Positions 38,914 to 48,352 of a stretch of 64,000 bases of DNA are shown here, piece after piece. Source of the DNA: Okeania sp. KiyG1 (lineage in GTDB: Bacteria > Cyanobacteriota > Cyanobacteriia > Cyanobacteriales > Microcoleaceae); the NCBI RefSeq assembly GCF_014132355.1, contig NZ_BLZO01000110.1, positions 1 to 64,000 on the forward strand, written 5' to 3'. A program made the translations under genes and the position numbers. The notes under the pieces were generated by a model. It did no database searches. It saw only the letters and a list, made by a program, of their open reading frames with translations, and was not told the DNA's origin. Position 1 is the stretch's first letter; each line of letters opens with the position of its first letter.

Positions 38914-39648
38914 TCAAATAAATATTAAAGGTTTATCTTTTATCAAAGCAAATGCCTCAGAATTAAATCGATAAAGACTAGCTGGTCTACCTGCTCCCCG
39001 TGATGTTTTTATTCCAGTATCAGATAAGAAACCTAACTTTAGTAGTCTGGCCCGAAAATTAGAATAATCTGAAAAATTGTTTCCTAAAATAGTTGTATAA
39101 AGTTGATATAATTCCCCTAAAGTAAACTCCTCTGGTAGAACATCAAAAGCAACAGGACTATATTCAACTTTATTGCGTAATCTGAGATATCCATATTCAA
39201 TAATTTGTTGATGATCAAATGCTAACTGAGGAATTTGTTCGAGAGGATACCAAGCAATACCTGTTACTCCATCGGCAATTAATTCTGCTTCTTCAAATCT
39301 AACTAAGGCAAAATAACTAACTGATAAATATCGACAATTATAAATAGATTCTCTGGGGTCACGACCAGGACCGCCAAAACTATATAATTGCTCTAAATAT
39401 AGATTTTTGACCTTAATTTTTTCCGCTAAAATTCTGTAAGCTGCTGCTTCTAGAGATTCTCCTTGTATTACTAATGTACCTGGCAAACTCCAGTAGTTAA
39501 TAAATGGTTCCTTTTGTCGCATTACTAATAAAACCAATAGACGGTTTTGTTGAGTATCGACAGAAAAAATTACGTTATCTACTCCTACTTTAAAATCTGC
39601 TTTATTATTTTTATCATTTACACTTTTTCTATAGTCGCGTCCTGGCAT
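38914..39648 (-). CDS. NrtR-like NUDIX-domain transcriptional regulator of NAD metabolism
   Basis: 244 residues. The N-terminal NUDIX fold (VGVDNVIFSVD..., YWSLPGTLVIQGESLEAAAYRILAE) is followed by a winged-helix C-terminus (FTLGELYQLYTTILG... FRARLLKLGFL...GRPASLYRF). The NUDIX box is degenerate: where hydrolases have REuxEE this has RILAEK, so hydrolysis is unlikely. This matches NrtR regulators, which bind ADP-ribose and repress NAD genes. It overlaps the end of nadD by 31 bases on the same strand, and pncB and an ADP-ribosylglycohydrolase gene lie upstream, a fitting context. An enzymatic ADP-ribose hydrolase is the less likely alternative. Confidence 0.85.
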   Translation of the reverse strand: MPGRDYRKSVNDKNNKADFKVGVDNVIFSVDTQQNRLLVLLVMRQKEPFINYWSLPGTLVIQGESLEAAAYRILAEKIKVKNLYLEQLYSFGGPGRDPRESIYNCRYLSVSYFALVRFEEAELIADGVTGIAWYPLEQIPQLAFDHQQIIEYGYLRLRNKVEYSPVAFDVLPEEFTLGELYQLYTTILGNNFSDYSNFRARLLKLGFLSDTGIKTSRGAGRPASLYRFNSEAFALIKDKPLIFI

Positions 39649-40208
39649 TTGTACAAATGCTCCCGATATATATAATCTTTAATGGGAGGGGTAATAATTG
39701 CTGGGTCTCCTTGCTCGCGATATGCGGATGAGGAAACATCAGGAACTTCTAAAGAAGCTATTTTTACTCCTGTATTTAGTTCTCTTAACTTTTGCAAATC
39801 TGCCTCTTCTATTGTAATACCTTTTCGAGGTACAACTAATAATCCTACTTTCTGCAAAAGTTCTTCTATTTTATACCAATTTGGTAATTGTTTGACTAAA
39901 TCTGAACCTACTACTAAAGTAAATTCAGCATTATGCCATTTTTTTCTAGCACCTTCAACAGTTTCTATAGTACGACGACTACTTAATTCTGAATTGAGAG
40001 AAATATTGTTTTTATTAGAGTCAATATTTTCAATCAAAATTGATAACATTGCTGAACGTTGTTTGAGGGGTATTTTATGTGATTTAAAGGGATTATCTGA
40101 TGCCCAAACTATTACTTTGTCGAAGTTTTGGGAAAGCCATTTAATAATTGTTTCATGTCCGGATGTTGGTGGATCGGCACTTGTACCGAATAAAGCAATT
40201 TGAGTCAT
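39618..40208 (-). CDS. nadD: Nicotinate-nucleotide adenylyltransferase
   Basis: Transfers AMP from ATP to nicotinate mononucleotide to give deamido-NAD. 196 residues from MTQIALFGTSADPPTSGHE, where PPTSGH is the nucleotidyltransferase HxGH-type signature with the first histidine replaced. The region TLVVGSDLVKQLPNWYKIEELL is typical of NadD, and VSSSAYRE stands for the C-terminal ISSTxIR motif. ATG at 40208 is preferred over an upstream in-frame start at 40262 because the protein then begins at the first beta strand. The 3' end overlaps the NrtR-like gene, implying co-transcription. A small element occupies the promoter side (40253-40408). Confidence 0.88.
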   Translation of the reverse strand: MTQIALFGTSADPPTSGHETIIKWLSQNFDKVIVWASDNPFKSHKIPLKQRSAMLSILIENIDSNKNNISLNSELSSRRTIETVEGARKKWHNAEFTLVVGSDLVKQLPNWYKIEELLQKVGLLVVPRKGITIEEADLQKLRELNTGVKIASLEVPDVSSSAYREQGDPAIITPPIKDYIYREHLYKCQDATIEKV

Positions 40209-40252
40209 TTTTTTTGATTTTGTATCAGTTCCTAAGTCGGGCATTTTTCTAA

Positions 40253-40408
40253 TATATAGCAATATGATTTTAGTTGTGAGATACTGGAGACTTTTGTTTT
40301 AGGGAATAGGGAATAGGGAAGAAACGAATATATATGAATAAGATAACTGCTATATTCTATCCTTTCAAGGAAGACCTCAATTCTCACACCTGATTCCTGA
40401 CTGCTATA
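40253..40408 (+). repeat. TATAGCAATATGATTT family element, copy 2, upstream of nadD
   Basis: Same ends as 11086-11258 (TATAGCAATATGATTTTAGTT and CTCAATTCTCACACCTGATTCC). GGGAATA heptamers near 40303-40320. It lies about 45 bases before the nadD start, so it may supply or displace the promoter. Confidence 0.7.
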
Positions 40409-40706
40409 GCCGTTTTTAAACGAGTCGCTAAATTGACTATATCATCTTTTATAGCAATAATTTATATCCACTCATTTGGCATATTTTCTATACTATAATA
40501 AATTCCTGCTAAACCTCCTGTCACCGAATAATTAATAATTATTAATTATTAATTAAATAATTCAGCTTTATTAGCCTCCCTTTTCAAGGAAAAAAAAGTG
40601 CTAGGATATTTCTTTATATTAAATCAAGAACGGTTTTAACCAGAAGTAATTATCCATTATCAATTAATGAAGGCTCCATTTGTATCTGTATATTCTACTA
40701 AATTTA
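40409..40706 (-). pseudogene. Duplicated 3' fragment of the ADP-ribosylglycohydrolase gene, with an insertion
   Basis: From CGTTTTTAAACGAGTCGCTAAATTG the DNA parallels 41048-41215 (start of the same gene's 3' end) for about 165 bases, with some changes (for example ATTTATATCCACTC for ACTTCTATCCACTC). The palindromic element 40525-40671 interrupts it after GTCAC; the gene copy reads GTTAC-GGCTCC uninterrupted at 41157-41167. After the element the similarity resumes with GGCTCCATTTGTATCTGTAT. It is a partial tandem duplication. Confidence 0.75.
40525..40671 (+). repeat. Palindromic CGAA...TGAA element, copy 3, with in-window empty site
   Basis: TCAC precedes CGAATAATTAATAATT; end ATCAATTAATGAA, then GGCTCC. 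The empty counterpart at 41157-41167 reads TGTTAC|GGCTCC. No target duplication. Confidence 0.88.
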
Positions 40707-40836
40707 CTGTTTTGAGAACAGCTATTCTAGGGAATAAGAAATAGATAATAGGCATGGAGGGAAGAAAAGAATATATGAATCAGATAACTGCTATATCTTA
40801 ACACCTCAATTCTCACATCTGATTCCTGATGGCTAT

Positions 40837-41039
40837 GTAAGCATTTACTGCGGAATGCTGCGCAAATAGCTATTAGCTGTCAGCTCGAACGCAATAAAAC
40901 TCTGCTCTTAAAACTATGCTTTATAAACATCTTTCTTAAGGTAAAACTTGACTAAATAGAGAAGTTATAAGTTATGTATTTGCTATTAAATCAATTTTTT
41001 CCTTCTTCCTTAGCTGATAGCTGACAGCTAAATGCTTAC
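40837..41039 (+). repeat. GTAAGCATT/AATGCTTAC element, copy 1
   Basis: GTAAGCATTTACTGCGG...GACAGCTAAATGCTTAC, 203 bp. The flanking 8-mers do not match (ATGGCTAT, CATATAGC), probably because of later rearrangement with the duplicated fragment. Its right end supplies the stop codon of the neighbouring gene. Confidence 0.75.
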
Positions 41040-41974
41040 CATATAGCAGTTTGTAAACGATTAGCTAAATTGACTATATCATCTTTTCTAGCAATAACTT
41101 CTATCCACTCTTTTGGCAGATTTTCTATACCATAATAAATTCCTGCTAAACCTCCTGTTACGGCTCCAGTTGTATCTGTATCTTCTCCTAAATTTACTGC
41201 TTTGAGAACGGCTTCGGCAAAAGAATTTGTAGTTAATAAACACCATAAAGAAGCTTCCAATGTATCCAATACATAACCACCTGCATGAATTCTAGTTACA
41301 GGTAGAGTTTCAATTTCTCCACCCAATACTTTTCGAAAACGAGATATCTCTCCTGCATACTTTTCTTGTGAATATATTTGTTGAATATTTTCAATTCCTT
41401 GTAAATATGCTTTCTTTACTTCTAAACCTTGTAATAAACAAATAGCTATACTGATATAAATACCACAAGCCATTTGCGACCTTAAATGACCATGAGTTAT
41501 ACAAGAACAATCATGGACTTGCTGAATTAACTCTGGAAATTCAACGTTTTTATAGTTATAAACTAGGGGTAAAATTCTCATTAGCGAACCATTACCATTA
41601 TTTCTTTCTTCTTTACCTCCAGCTTCTATTGCTGAGACACCTTTTTTTTAATCCGAGAAATAGCTGCAGCAGTAGTTCCTCCAATATCAAAAACTTTACC
41701 CCAAGGAGTCCAATAATCTTCATAACGCCACCGATAAAAAAGAGTGGGCGATCGCTTCTAAATCAAATCCTTCACACAGACATTCAGCTAAACATAATGT
41801 CATTGAACTATCATCTGACCAAGTGCCTGGTGGTTGGTTATGTGCCCCATAACCAATCATTTCTGTGACAGGTTTAATTGTTCTTTCGTTGCGACTGGAA
41901 AATTCGACAGGTACGCCTAAAGCATCTCCAATACACACGCCCATTAAACCTGATAATACTTGGGAATTATTCAT
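41036..41974 (-). CDS. ADP-ribosylglycohydrolase (DraG/ARH family), frame broken twice
   Basis: Hydrolyses ADP-ribose from proteins or free O-acyl/phospho-ADP-ribose. The N-terminal part reads LSGLMGVCIGDALGVPVEF and TWSDDSSMTLCLAE (metal-binding). The C-terminal part reads NLGEDTDTTGAVTGGLAGIYYG (second metal motif). Between them, at about 41738-41743 (T run on the coding strand) and 41642-41650 (A run), two homopolymer length changes break the frame. Correcting them gives the continuous YRWRYEDYWTPWGKVFD..., AAAISRIKKG.., NGNGSLMRILP. Sequencing error is likely but not proven. The stop TAA lies in GTAAGCATT of the adjacent element. It sits between pncB and nadD, an NAD/ADP-ribose context. 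Confidence 0.85.
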
Positions 41975-42290
41975 AATTTAATCTTGATAATTAACTGAAA
42001 TTAATACACCTATTTTAATTCTCAAATTTTTCTGTTCTTTTTACCAAAAAAGTCATTTATTTTAACTAATCCTTCTATTAAGTAAGTAGGCACAAATAAA
42101 CCTAACTATGTAACAAAATGTAAACCACTTAAAACCCTTGAGATTGCTTCCTTCAACTCCGTTCCAGTCGCAATGACATAGTGATATTTAATTATGCCGG
42201 ACTACTTATAGAATAGGTAATTATTAATTAATAATTCTAAATTCTTAAGGAAAAACTTTAAAATCTAGTAGATATTTCTCCAGCTTTTAC

Positions 42291-42514
42291 CGAATGATTA
42301 AGATTTAAAGCCTCTCCTTTAAAGGAGAAACAAGCGGTCGAGGGATGGCGTTTGCTATCGCAAAGCTGCGCTAAAAGCGGAGCGGCTCTGATAAGAGCGG
42401 TCTCCTCACCATATCCAATCGACCAAGAGAGAAAAAATTTTCCTTTTATTTAATCCTCTTCCTTTTAGGGAGAGGTAATTATCAATTATCCATTATCAAT
42501 TATCAATTATTGAA
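42291..42514 (+). repeat. Palindromic CGAA...TGAA element, copy 4
   Basis: TTAC then CGAATGATTAAGATTTAAAG; end CAATTATTGAA. The interior includes a GCGGTCGAGGGATGGCG / GGAGCGGCTCTGATAAGAGCG segment shared with copy 2. AATTATC heptamers near the 3' end. Confidence 0.82.
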
Positions 42515-42544
42515 GCAGGACTATACCAATGAATATAATATTAA

Positions 42545-42626
42545 TATCATGTCCGGTTGAATAGTGATAATTAAAGCTTGTAGTAGGGTTTGAGTAACTT
42601 CTATGGTTAGGGCTAAAGGCATGATA
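42545..42626 (+). repeat. TATCATGTCCGG element, copy 6 (short, decayed)
   Basis: TATCATGTCCGG at the left, GGCATGATA at the right, TAA duplicated (42542-42544, 42627-42629). Confidence 0.65.
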
Positions 42627-42721
42627 TAAGGCTTCTCCTTTCAAGGGAGAAAAAATTCTTTTTAACCAATTCTTATATTACATAAACAGAAGAGGTAATT
42701 ATTAATTAACAATTCTAAATT

Positions 42722-44107
42722 CTAAATTCTAAATTCTAAATTCTTTAGTTTTTCTGTAAGTTCTTGTAAGTTATCAGAAATTTTCATTGGTAACAAATTA
42801 GGATTTTCTAGACTACGAATTTCTGGAGGTAAACTAGCAACAGAAGCAGCGGTACGTTTAGCGATCGCTTCTAGATTTTCTGATTTTTGCACTATTTCTC
42901 CATTATGAACTACTTGTGACATTAATTTTATGAAAGAATCACTCTGATGTTCTGTTTGATTCGATACATCTTCGTCCATTAATCCCAAATAATCCTGTTT
43001 TAACTGACCATTTTCCAGATATCTATATATTTGTTTTCGACCAGGATAACTCACTTTCCCCGTAGCATTTTTCATCACCGGAATGCCGTCTATTTCTACC
43101 AATTTATAAACTCCATTGACAGGGGCACCAGTTACCAACTTAGTACCAATACCATACCCATCTATACAAGCATTCTCCCGCTGAAGTCTAGCTATTTCCC
43201 ACTCATCTATATCCCCACTAGCAAAAATTGTCACTTCTGGCAGTAGCGATCGTACCTCCTGGGATAATTGGACTAAATTTCCTGAATCTAACCTTACCCC
43301 ACTCACCTGTATTTCACCCTGCTTAACTCGTTGTGCCAATAAGCGGGTAGCTGCCGATGTATCGTAAGTATCAATCAACAGGGGTGCTTCAGGAAAATAT
43401 CGTTGAAAAGCATGAAAAGCATCCTCCTCCGTACCTTCAACGGCAGATATTGCCATCACCAAAGCATGAGCCATTGTACCTACAGGTTTGCGACCTAATT
43501 TCAAAGCTGCCAAAACATTAGAAGTAGCATCCATCCCACCTGCTAAAGCAGCACGAGCCGCCCAAATACTAGCTTGGGGACTAAATGCGCGTCGAGTGCC
43601 AAATTCAAATAATTTTGCTTCATTGCCTGCAATATCCCGCATTCTAGCTGCTTTTGTGGCAATTAAAGTTTGGTAGTTGAGAGTATTCAATAGATATGTT
43701 TCCACTAACTGTCCTTGCCAAAGTGGAGCTTCTATCCGCAATAGAGGTTGGTACGGAAATATGGCTGTTCCTTCTGGTACTGCCCATACATCTCCAGTAA
43801 ATTTAGCCTCTGCCAAAACCGACCAAAATTTATCGGGCACATTGGCAAATATCCCGGTTGACTTTAAAGCCTTAATTTGTGCGGGGCTAAATCGAAATTT
43901 TTCTAAATAGTCTAATACTTGTGCTAAACCCATAGCAATGAGATAGCCAAAACCTACCGGGAGTCTTCGCACAAATACTTCAAAATTAGCTTGCCGTTGG
44001 TCTATTTCCTCCCCAATATAACAAGCTGCCATTGTTAATTGGTAGAGGTCTGTTAACAAACTGTAATCTTCCGGCGAGAGAGAAAGTTCTCGATCTTCTT
44101 GTGTCAT
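42722..44107 (-). CDS. pncB: Nicotinate phosphoribosyltransferase
   Basis: Makes nicotinate mononucleotide from nicotinate, PRPP and ATP in NAD salvage. 461 residues beginning with SLLTDLYQLTMAACYI, the standard N-terminus after a short leader. Motifs include FEFGTRRAFSPQAS, DTYDTSAATRLLAQ, VRLDSGNLVQL, ASGDIDEWEI and GYGIGTKLVTG. The last residues (KNLEFRI) and the stop are coded by AATTCTA heptamers of a truncated repeat element, so the original C-terminus has been altered slightly. It is the first gene of a same-strand NAD cluster with glycohydrolase, nadD and the NrtR-like gene, now separated by repeats. Confidence 0.95.
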   Translation of the reverse strand: MTQEDRELSLSPEDYSLLTDLYQLTMAACYIGEEIDQRQANFEVFVRRLPVGFGYLIAMGLAQVLDYLEKFRFSPAQIKALKSTGIFANVPDKFWSVLAEAKFTGDVWAVPEGTAIFPYQPLLRIEAPLWQGQLVETYLLNTLNYQTLIATKAARMRDIAGNEAKLFEFGTRRAFSPQASIWAARAALAGGMDATSNVLAALKLGRKPVGTMAHALVMAISAVEGTEEDAFHAFQRYFPEAPLLIDTYDTSAATRLLAQRVKQGEIQVSGVRLDSGNLVQLSQEVRSLLPEVTIFASGDIDEWEIARLQRENACIDGYGIGTKLVTGAPVNGVYKLVEIDGIPVMKNATGKVSYPGRKQIYRYLENGQLKQDYLGLMDEDVSNQTEHQSDSFIKLMSQVVHNGEIVQKSENLEAIAKRTAASVASLPPEIRSLENPNLLPMKISDNLQELTEKLKNLEFRI

Positions 44108-44212
44108 TGGACAACTTCCTAACTAAGCTGCTTCATAAAACCGACATAAAACGTCACAAGTGTGACATTTTAATGTTTACTTCCTGCTTCCACTGAGGCC
44201 GTCGGCGGTTAC

Positions 44213-45276
44213 TCATCCACAGGCATTGACGGTCAAGCTGACCGTATTTCTTAAATTAATTGAGGCATTCAAGTCTCGGTCAATTGATAAACCGCATTCT
44301 GGGCAGTCATAAGTTCTGATGTTCAAAGGCATATCCTGTACATGACCACACCTACTGCAAGTCTTAGAAGATGGAAAAAATCTGTCTGCTACTACTAATT
44401 CACAGCCGTACCATTGACACTTGTATTCAAGCTGTCTTCTAAACTCGTAAAATCCTTGGTCTGCTATAGATTTCGCGAGCTTATGATTGCCTAACATACC
44501 GCTGACGTTCAAATCTTCTATGACAACAGTGCCGTGGTTCTTGGCTAAGTAAGTTGTCAATTTATGAAGTGCATCTTTACGGATGTTAGCTACTCGTCTA
44601 TGTTGTTCGGCTAGCTTGACTACTGCTTTGTACCAATTGCTTGAATGCTTAACTTTCTTACTCAGTTGTCGTTGTAATTTAGCTAATCTGTTTTGCGCTT
44701 TTTTGTAAGGCTTAATACTCTTAAATACTTCACCTGTGCTTAGTGTTGCTAGTGTCTTAATTCCTAAATCTACACCTACAACTTCTGTAGTTTTTGGTGT
44801 TGAAGTCGGAGTAAATTCATTCGTAGGGGCGAACGGCCGTTCGCCCCTACAACTTAAATACTTAAATACCAATCACCAGCTTGTCTGCTGATTGTTATTT
44901 TTTTAGTTGTTGCTTCAATTGGTTCATAAGTTTTGACTATACCAATAAAAGGTAACTTGTGACTCCATCCGTTTAATTCTATTGGTTTTCCACAATTATC
45001 TATTGTGAATGAATCAGACCTACCTTTCTTCTTAAATCTTGGATATTTACCTAACCCTTGAAAAAATCTTTTAAATGCTTCACCTAAGTTCAGGAAAGCA
45101 TATTGATAAACTCTAGACGACAAGTTTTTCATCCAAGGATAAAGAGGTTTTGTGTGATTGGTAAAAACTTCTCTCAGTCTACGGGCATTAGGTTTATAAC
45201 CATCTTTATAAGCTGCATTCCACAAACTTAAACCCCAGTTATAGCACCATCTACCATACCCCGCGTGTTGAGCCAT
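44213..45276 (-). pseudogene. tnpB: TnpB pseudogene (family D), interrupted by a perfect palindrome
   Basis: The N-terminal part begins MAQHAGYGRWCYNWGLSL and lacks the first 15-20 residues of TnpB. It ends at GDWYLSI. The C-terminal part has VGVDLGIKTLATLSTG, VVIEDLNVSGM, CSRCG...CPEC and DRDLNASINL. The break between them coincides with a 28-bp perfect palindrome at 44823-44850, flanked by TATTTAAG direct repeats. Catalytic residues remain, but the reading frame is broken and the N-terminus is gone. Confidence 0.85.
44823..44850. repeat. 28-bp perfect palindrome inside TnpB
   Basis: GTAGGGGCGAACGG followed by its exact reverse complement. Related GTAGGGGCG(A/T) fragments occur near 16785, 19191 and 60126. 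The insertion breaks the TnpB gene. Confidence 0.9.
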
Positions 45277-45860
45277 CAGAGTTTTTGCTGATTATTTAAT
45301 TTAAGTTTGGTTCTAATGGATTTCATCTTATGGTTGAGCACAGCCTGCCTTGCGAGTATGCTTTTTTACGTATTATATCGTTATTCTTTGATTAAGTCAA
45401 TGCTCTTAGTTTTAATTATAGTAAAAAATACTATATCTGTCCAGGTGATTTTGATAATTGTCCGTAAAACTATTAGTAAATCTTCTACTTATTTCACTTC
45501 ATAAAGTTATTTCTAGCCATATAAGGCTGTATATCAAAATTTATTGGTGATAAATATAGTAACTTTAATTATAATCGGTAGCGCATTTAATATTTTTGGA
45601 GTCAAAATGTTATACTACATTTTAAGGATAATATGGATAAATGCGTGAGTTTTTACCTAAAACAATGCAAGTTTAAAGTAAATTTTTCTAAAGATAATAC
45701 CTAAATTATTTACATTTTATATCGATCCCTGTCTGAAGTAGTTGCAAAATAATACAACATCAAAACAAATGTTACAACCATCATCAAATCAGAGAAGAAG
45801 CAGCTAGAATAAAAGTGTTGAGGAAATCAAAGTTTGATTGACAAAAAAGGGGTAACAATT
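45277..45860. other. Intergenic, no gene seen
   Basis: AT-rich sequence. A 65-codon frame at 45307-45504 lacks homology signals and follows the truncated TnpB left side. The promoter of the small gene at 45861 should lie at the right of this region. Confidence 0.5.
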
Positions 45861-46010
45861 ATGAATATTTTCCAATCTATTGAAAAGGCTGTTGTTTATA
45901 TATCAGAAGCAATTAGTCGCATTTTTGGTCCTAGCGATGATATGTATCCAATGACTGGTGTAAATCCTTTTGAAGGAGACCCTTATCGCGGACCTAATTG
46001 GGCTGAGTAA
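45861..46010 (+). CDS. Small acidic protein of unknown function, 49 residues
   Basis: ATG at 45861 has a strong AAAAGGGG sequence 7-8 bases upstream. The product starts MNIFQSIEKAVVYISEAISRIF (an amphipathic helix) and ends with PSDDMYPMTGVNPFEGDPYRG plus PNWAE, rich in P, D and G. The helix followed by a DxYPxTGVxPFxGDP tail looks like a conserved design rather than chance, and codon use is normal. I recall similar small cyanobacterial proteins but no function. No partner gene is near. Confidence 0.65.
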   Translation: MNIFQSIEKAVVYISEAISRIFGPSDDMYPMTGVNPFEGDPYRGPNWAE

Positions 46011-46194
46011 TACAAAAGGTTCAGTAAAATTTTGTTAGCTGAGTAGAAACAAATAAGTTCTGTCAGAACTAATAATATCAAGTCACAATTAATTAACCAT
46101 AAAGTAGGGAGTTTGCATACAACATTCCTACAGTTTCACCAGAAACAAAATTGATTATGGTTGTTTAATGAGGCTTGATTTTATTAGTTTTAAC

Positions 46195-46378
46195 GTAAGC
46201 ATTCAGCAGTCAGCCATCAGCTATCAGCTATTGCTTTTAGTTTAGGATAAAAGCAATATTTAATGGTATTACTACAAAAGTTGCTTCCCTTGCCCTTAAA
46301 GTCTATATTAATTTAAACACTTTCCCATAAGAAAGAATCTTTTTGCTGATAGCTGACAGCTAATAGCTGAATGCTTAC
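46195..46378 (+). repeat. GTAAGCATT/AATGCTTAC element, copy 2, perfect 8-bp duplication
   Basis: GTAAGCATTCAGCAGTCAGCC...GCTGAATGCTTAC, 184 bp. GTTTTAAC is duplicated at 46187-46194 and 46379-46386. Terminal GTAA..TTAC and 8-bp duplication are the hallmarks of the IS66 family. TATCAGC heptamers are inside. Confidence 0.88.
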
Positions 46379-46854
46379 GTTTTAACTAGCTATCAGCTAT
46401 CAGCTAGCCTCCTCCGGAGGAACTACGTTAACAGCTATCAGCCTAAAAATTTGCCCATATAATTAGGTCTCTGTTTGCGGAGTATTCCGTCAGGAAAAGC
46501 TTGGGTTTAAATCCCCGAATTCTATATTTATGCAAAACTTCAACAATTAAGTAATTAGCAGAATTCAATAACATTTTGAGAAATTATTAGCCAGTAAGTG
46601 TATATTATTCTTATGTTTACTACTCCCCTACTCCCCGCTCAAAAAATAATAGAAAAGTTTTGAAATTTGGTATAATACCATTTTTGGATGATTAAGTATC
46701 ATAAAAACATTCTCCTAATAAATGTTGAAGAAATATCTCAAATTTCCGCAAGTTCCAGTGTTTCTTCTTAAATTTACACCTACCACCGCGCCACCTAAGA
46801 ATTTTATGATCACGCTACCCGAGCGGACATGATATAATACTAAGTTATCTTTAC

Positions 46855-46988
46855 CGAATAATTAAGGTTTAAAGCCTCTCCTTTAAAGGAGAAACAAGAA
46901 AAAATTTTTCTTTGAGTCAATCCTCTTCTTTTCAAGGAGAGGTCATTGTTAATTATTAATTATTAATTATTAATTATTAATTGTTGAA
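46855..46988 (+). repeat. Palindromic CGAA...TGAA element, copy 5
   Basis: TTAC then CGAATAATTAAGGTTTAAAG; ends TTAATTGTTGAA. Five TTAATTA heptamers at the 3' side. Confidence 0.85.
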
Positions 46989-46995
46989 CTATTCC

Positions 46996-47682
46996 CTATA
47001 ACAATTGATTTAACACAAAGCATAGAGCAGCACTACCCAGTGGCACAGTTAAATTATCAATACCAATTTTTGATAGAGTCTCCAAAGCAGTAGCACCTAA
47101 CGCCACAGGAATAGCAACTACCCAGGTTTGCCAAATATTGCCTTGTACTGCCAAAAGAATCAAACTACAAATAATATAACTAACCAAACACATAGTTAGG
47201 GAACCCTCCCAACTTTTCTTCATCCCCCAAACTTGATAAGGATGTTTGCCAAAATTTTGACCAATAACGGCAGCTAAACCATCACCCCAAGCCATAATTA
47301 AAATACCCAGAGCTGCATATTGAGGTTGTTCGATAAACCAAAAGCAACCGATAAGAATGCCAATGCTAACTGCATAGAAAAATGTACCTAAACTTTTGCG
47401 TCCCACACTATTAACACTGGGAAGAATGGGAAGTCGGTAAGAAATTAAAGCGATCGCTGCTGAGAGAATTCCAGCCATAATACCTACCCAGGCGGGAATT
47501 TGTAACCACCAAGCTAATAGAATTACATTACCTGTGCCAATATGAACTACTTTTCGTGATATTTCTGGGTCTACTTTGGCAAAGCGGTTAAGTGCTTCAG
47601 CAAAAATTAAAATAATTCCTAACCATGCTCCGACTAGAAAAACTTGGATAAAAATATTGGGAAATGTACTGATTATCGTCAC
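46996..47682 (-). CDS. Phytol kinase (VTE5-like), CTP-dependent polyprenol kinase family
   Basis: 228 residues, nearly all in hydrophobic segments (six or seven predicted by eye). Conserved motifs: RKVVHIGTGNVILLAWWL, MAWGDGLAAVIGQNFGKH and KKSWEGSLTMCLVSY. In cyanobacteria and plants the enzyme phosphorylates phytol released from chlorophyll, giving phytyl phosphate for tocopherol and phylloquinone synthesis. Dolichol or other polyprenol kinase activity is the main alternative. The gene stands alone, with repeats on both sides. Confidence 0.85.
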   Translation of the reverse strand: MTIISTFPNIFIQVFLVGAWLGIILIFAEALNRFAKVDPEISRKVVHIGTGNVILLAWWLQIPAWVGIMAGILSAAIALISYRLPILPSVNSVGRKSLGTFFYAVSIGILIGCFWFIEQPQYAALGILIMAWGDGLAAVIGQNFGKHPYQVWGMKKSWEGSLTMCLVSYIICSLILLAVQGNIWQTWVVAIPVALGATALETLSKIGIDNLTVPLGSAALCFVLNQLL

Positions 47683-47900
47683 TATTAATTATATAAATTA
47701 TTAACTTAATTCATCAGAAATAATATTACCAAATAATATCATAACTTATGCAAAATATCCTAAGCATTTAGCTATCAGTAATGTGAGTATTAGACATCTC
47801 CATAAAAGAGGGAACAGGGAACAGGGAGAAATCATTGACAATTTATGGATAATAATTGATTTTATTTTTAATTTCCACGCCTATTTCTAATCAATAATTA

Positions 47901-48272
<372 letters not shown>

Positions 48273-48352
48273 TAATTACTTCTAAGAGCTGATAGCTGAT
48301 AGCTGACCGCTGACCGCTGACCGCTGTTTGCGCAGCATTCCGCAGGAAATGC

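Larger units (their letters stand above)
41975..42721. other. Intergenic region with two elements and a remnant
   Basis: It contains the palindromic element 42291-42514, the degraded TATCATGTCCGG element 42545-42626, and a truncated palindromic element (about 42629-42745) whose AATTCTA heptamers run into the 3' end of pncB. No gene. Confidence 0.75.
44162..45300 (-). mobile_element. TnpB element (family D), decayed
   Basis: On the minus strand the right end reads GGAAGCAGGAAGTAAAC then AAAATGTCAC, the usual style of TnpB right ends, finishing at about 44162. The left boundary is uncertain because the N-terminus of TnpB is missing. No TnpA. Confidence 0.6.
46011..46995. other. Intergenic region with repeats
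   Basis: Holds the IS66-like element 46195-46378, a stretch with CAGCTAT repeats and GGAGTATTCCGTCAGG, a lone right end of the TATCATGTCCGG family at about 46800-46834, and the palindromic element 46855-46988, which ends 8 bases from the phytol kinase stop. No gene. Confidence 0.7.

Noticed and set aside
45307-45504. 65-codon hydrophobic frame after the TnpB relic
   Set aside because: No ribosome-binding site and no recognisable pattern. It is AT-rich DNA giving I/L/V codons by chance.
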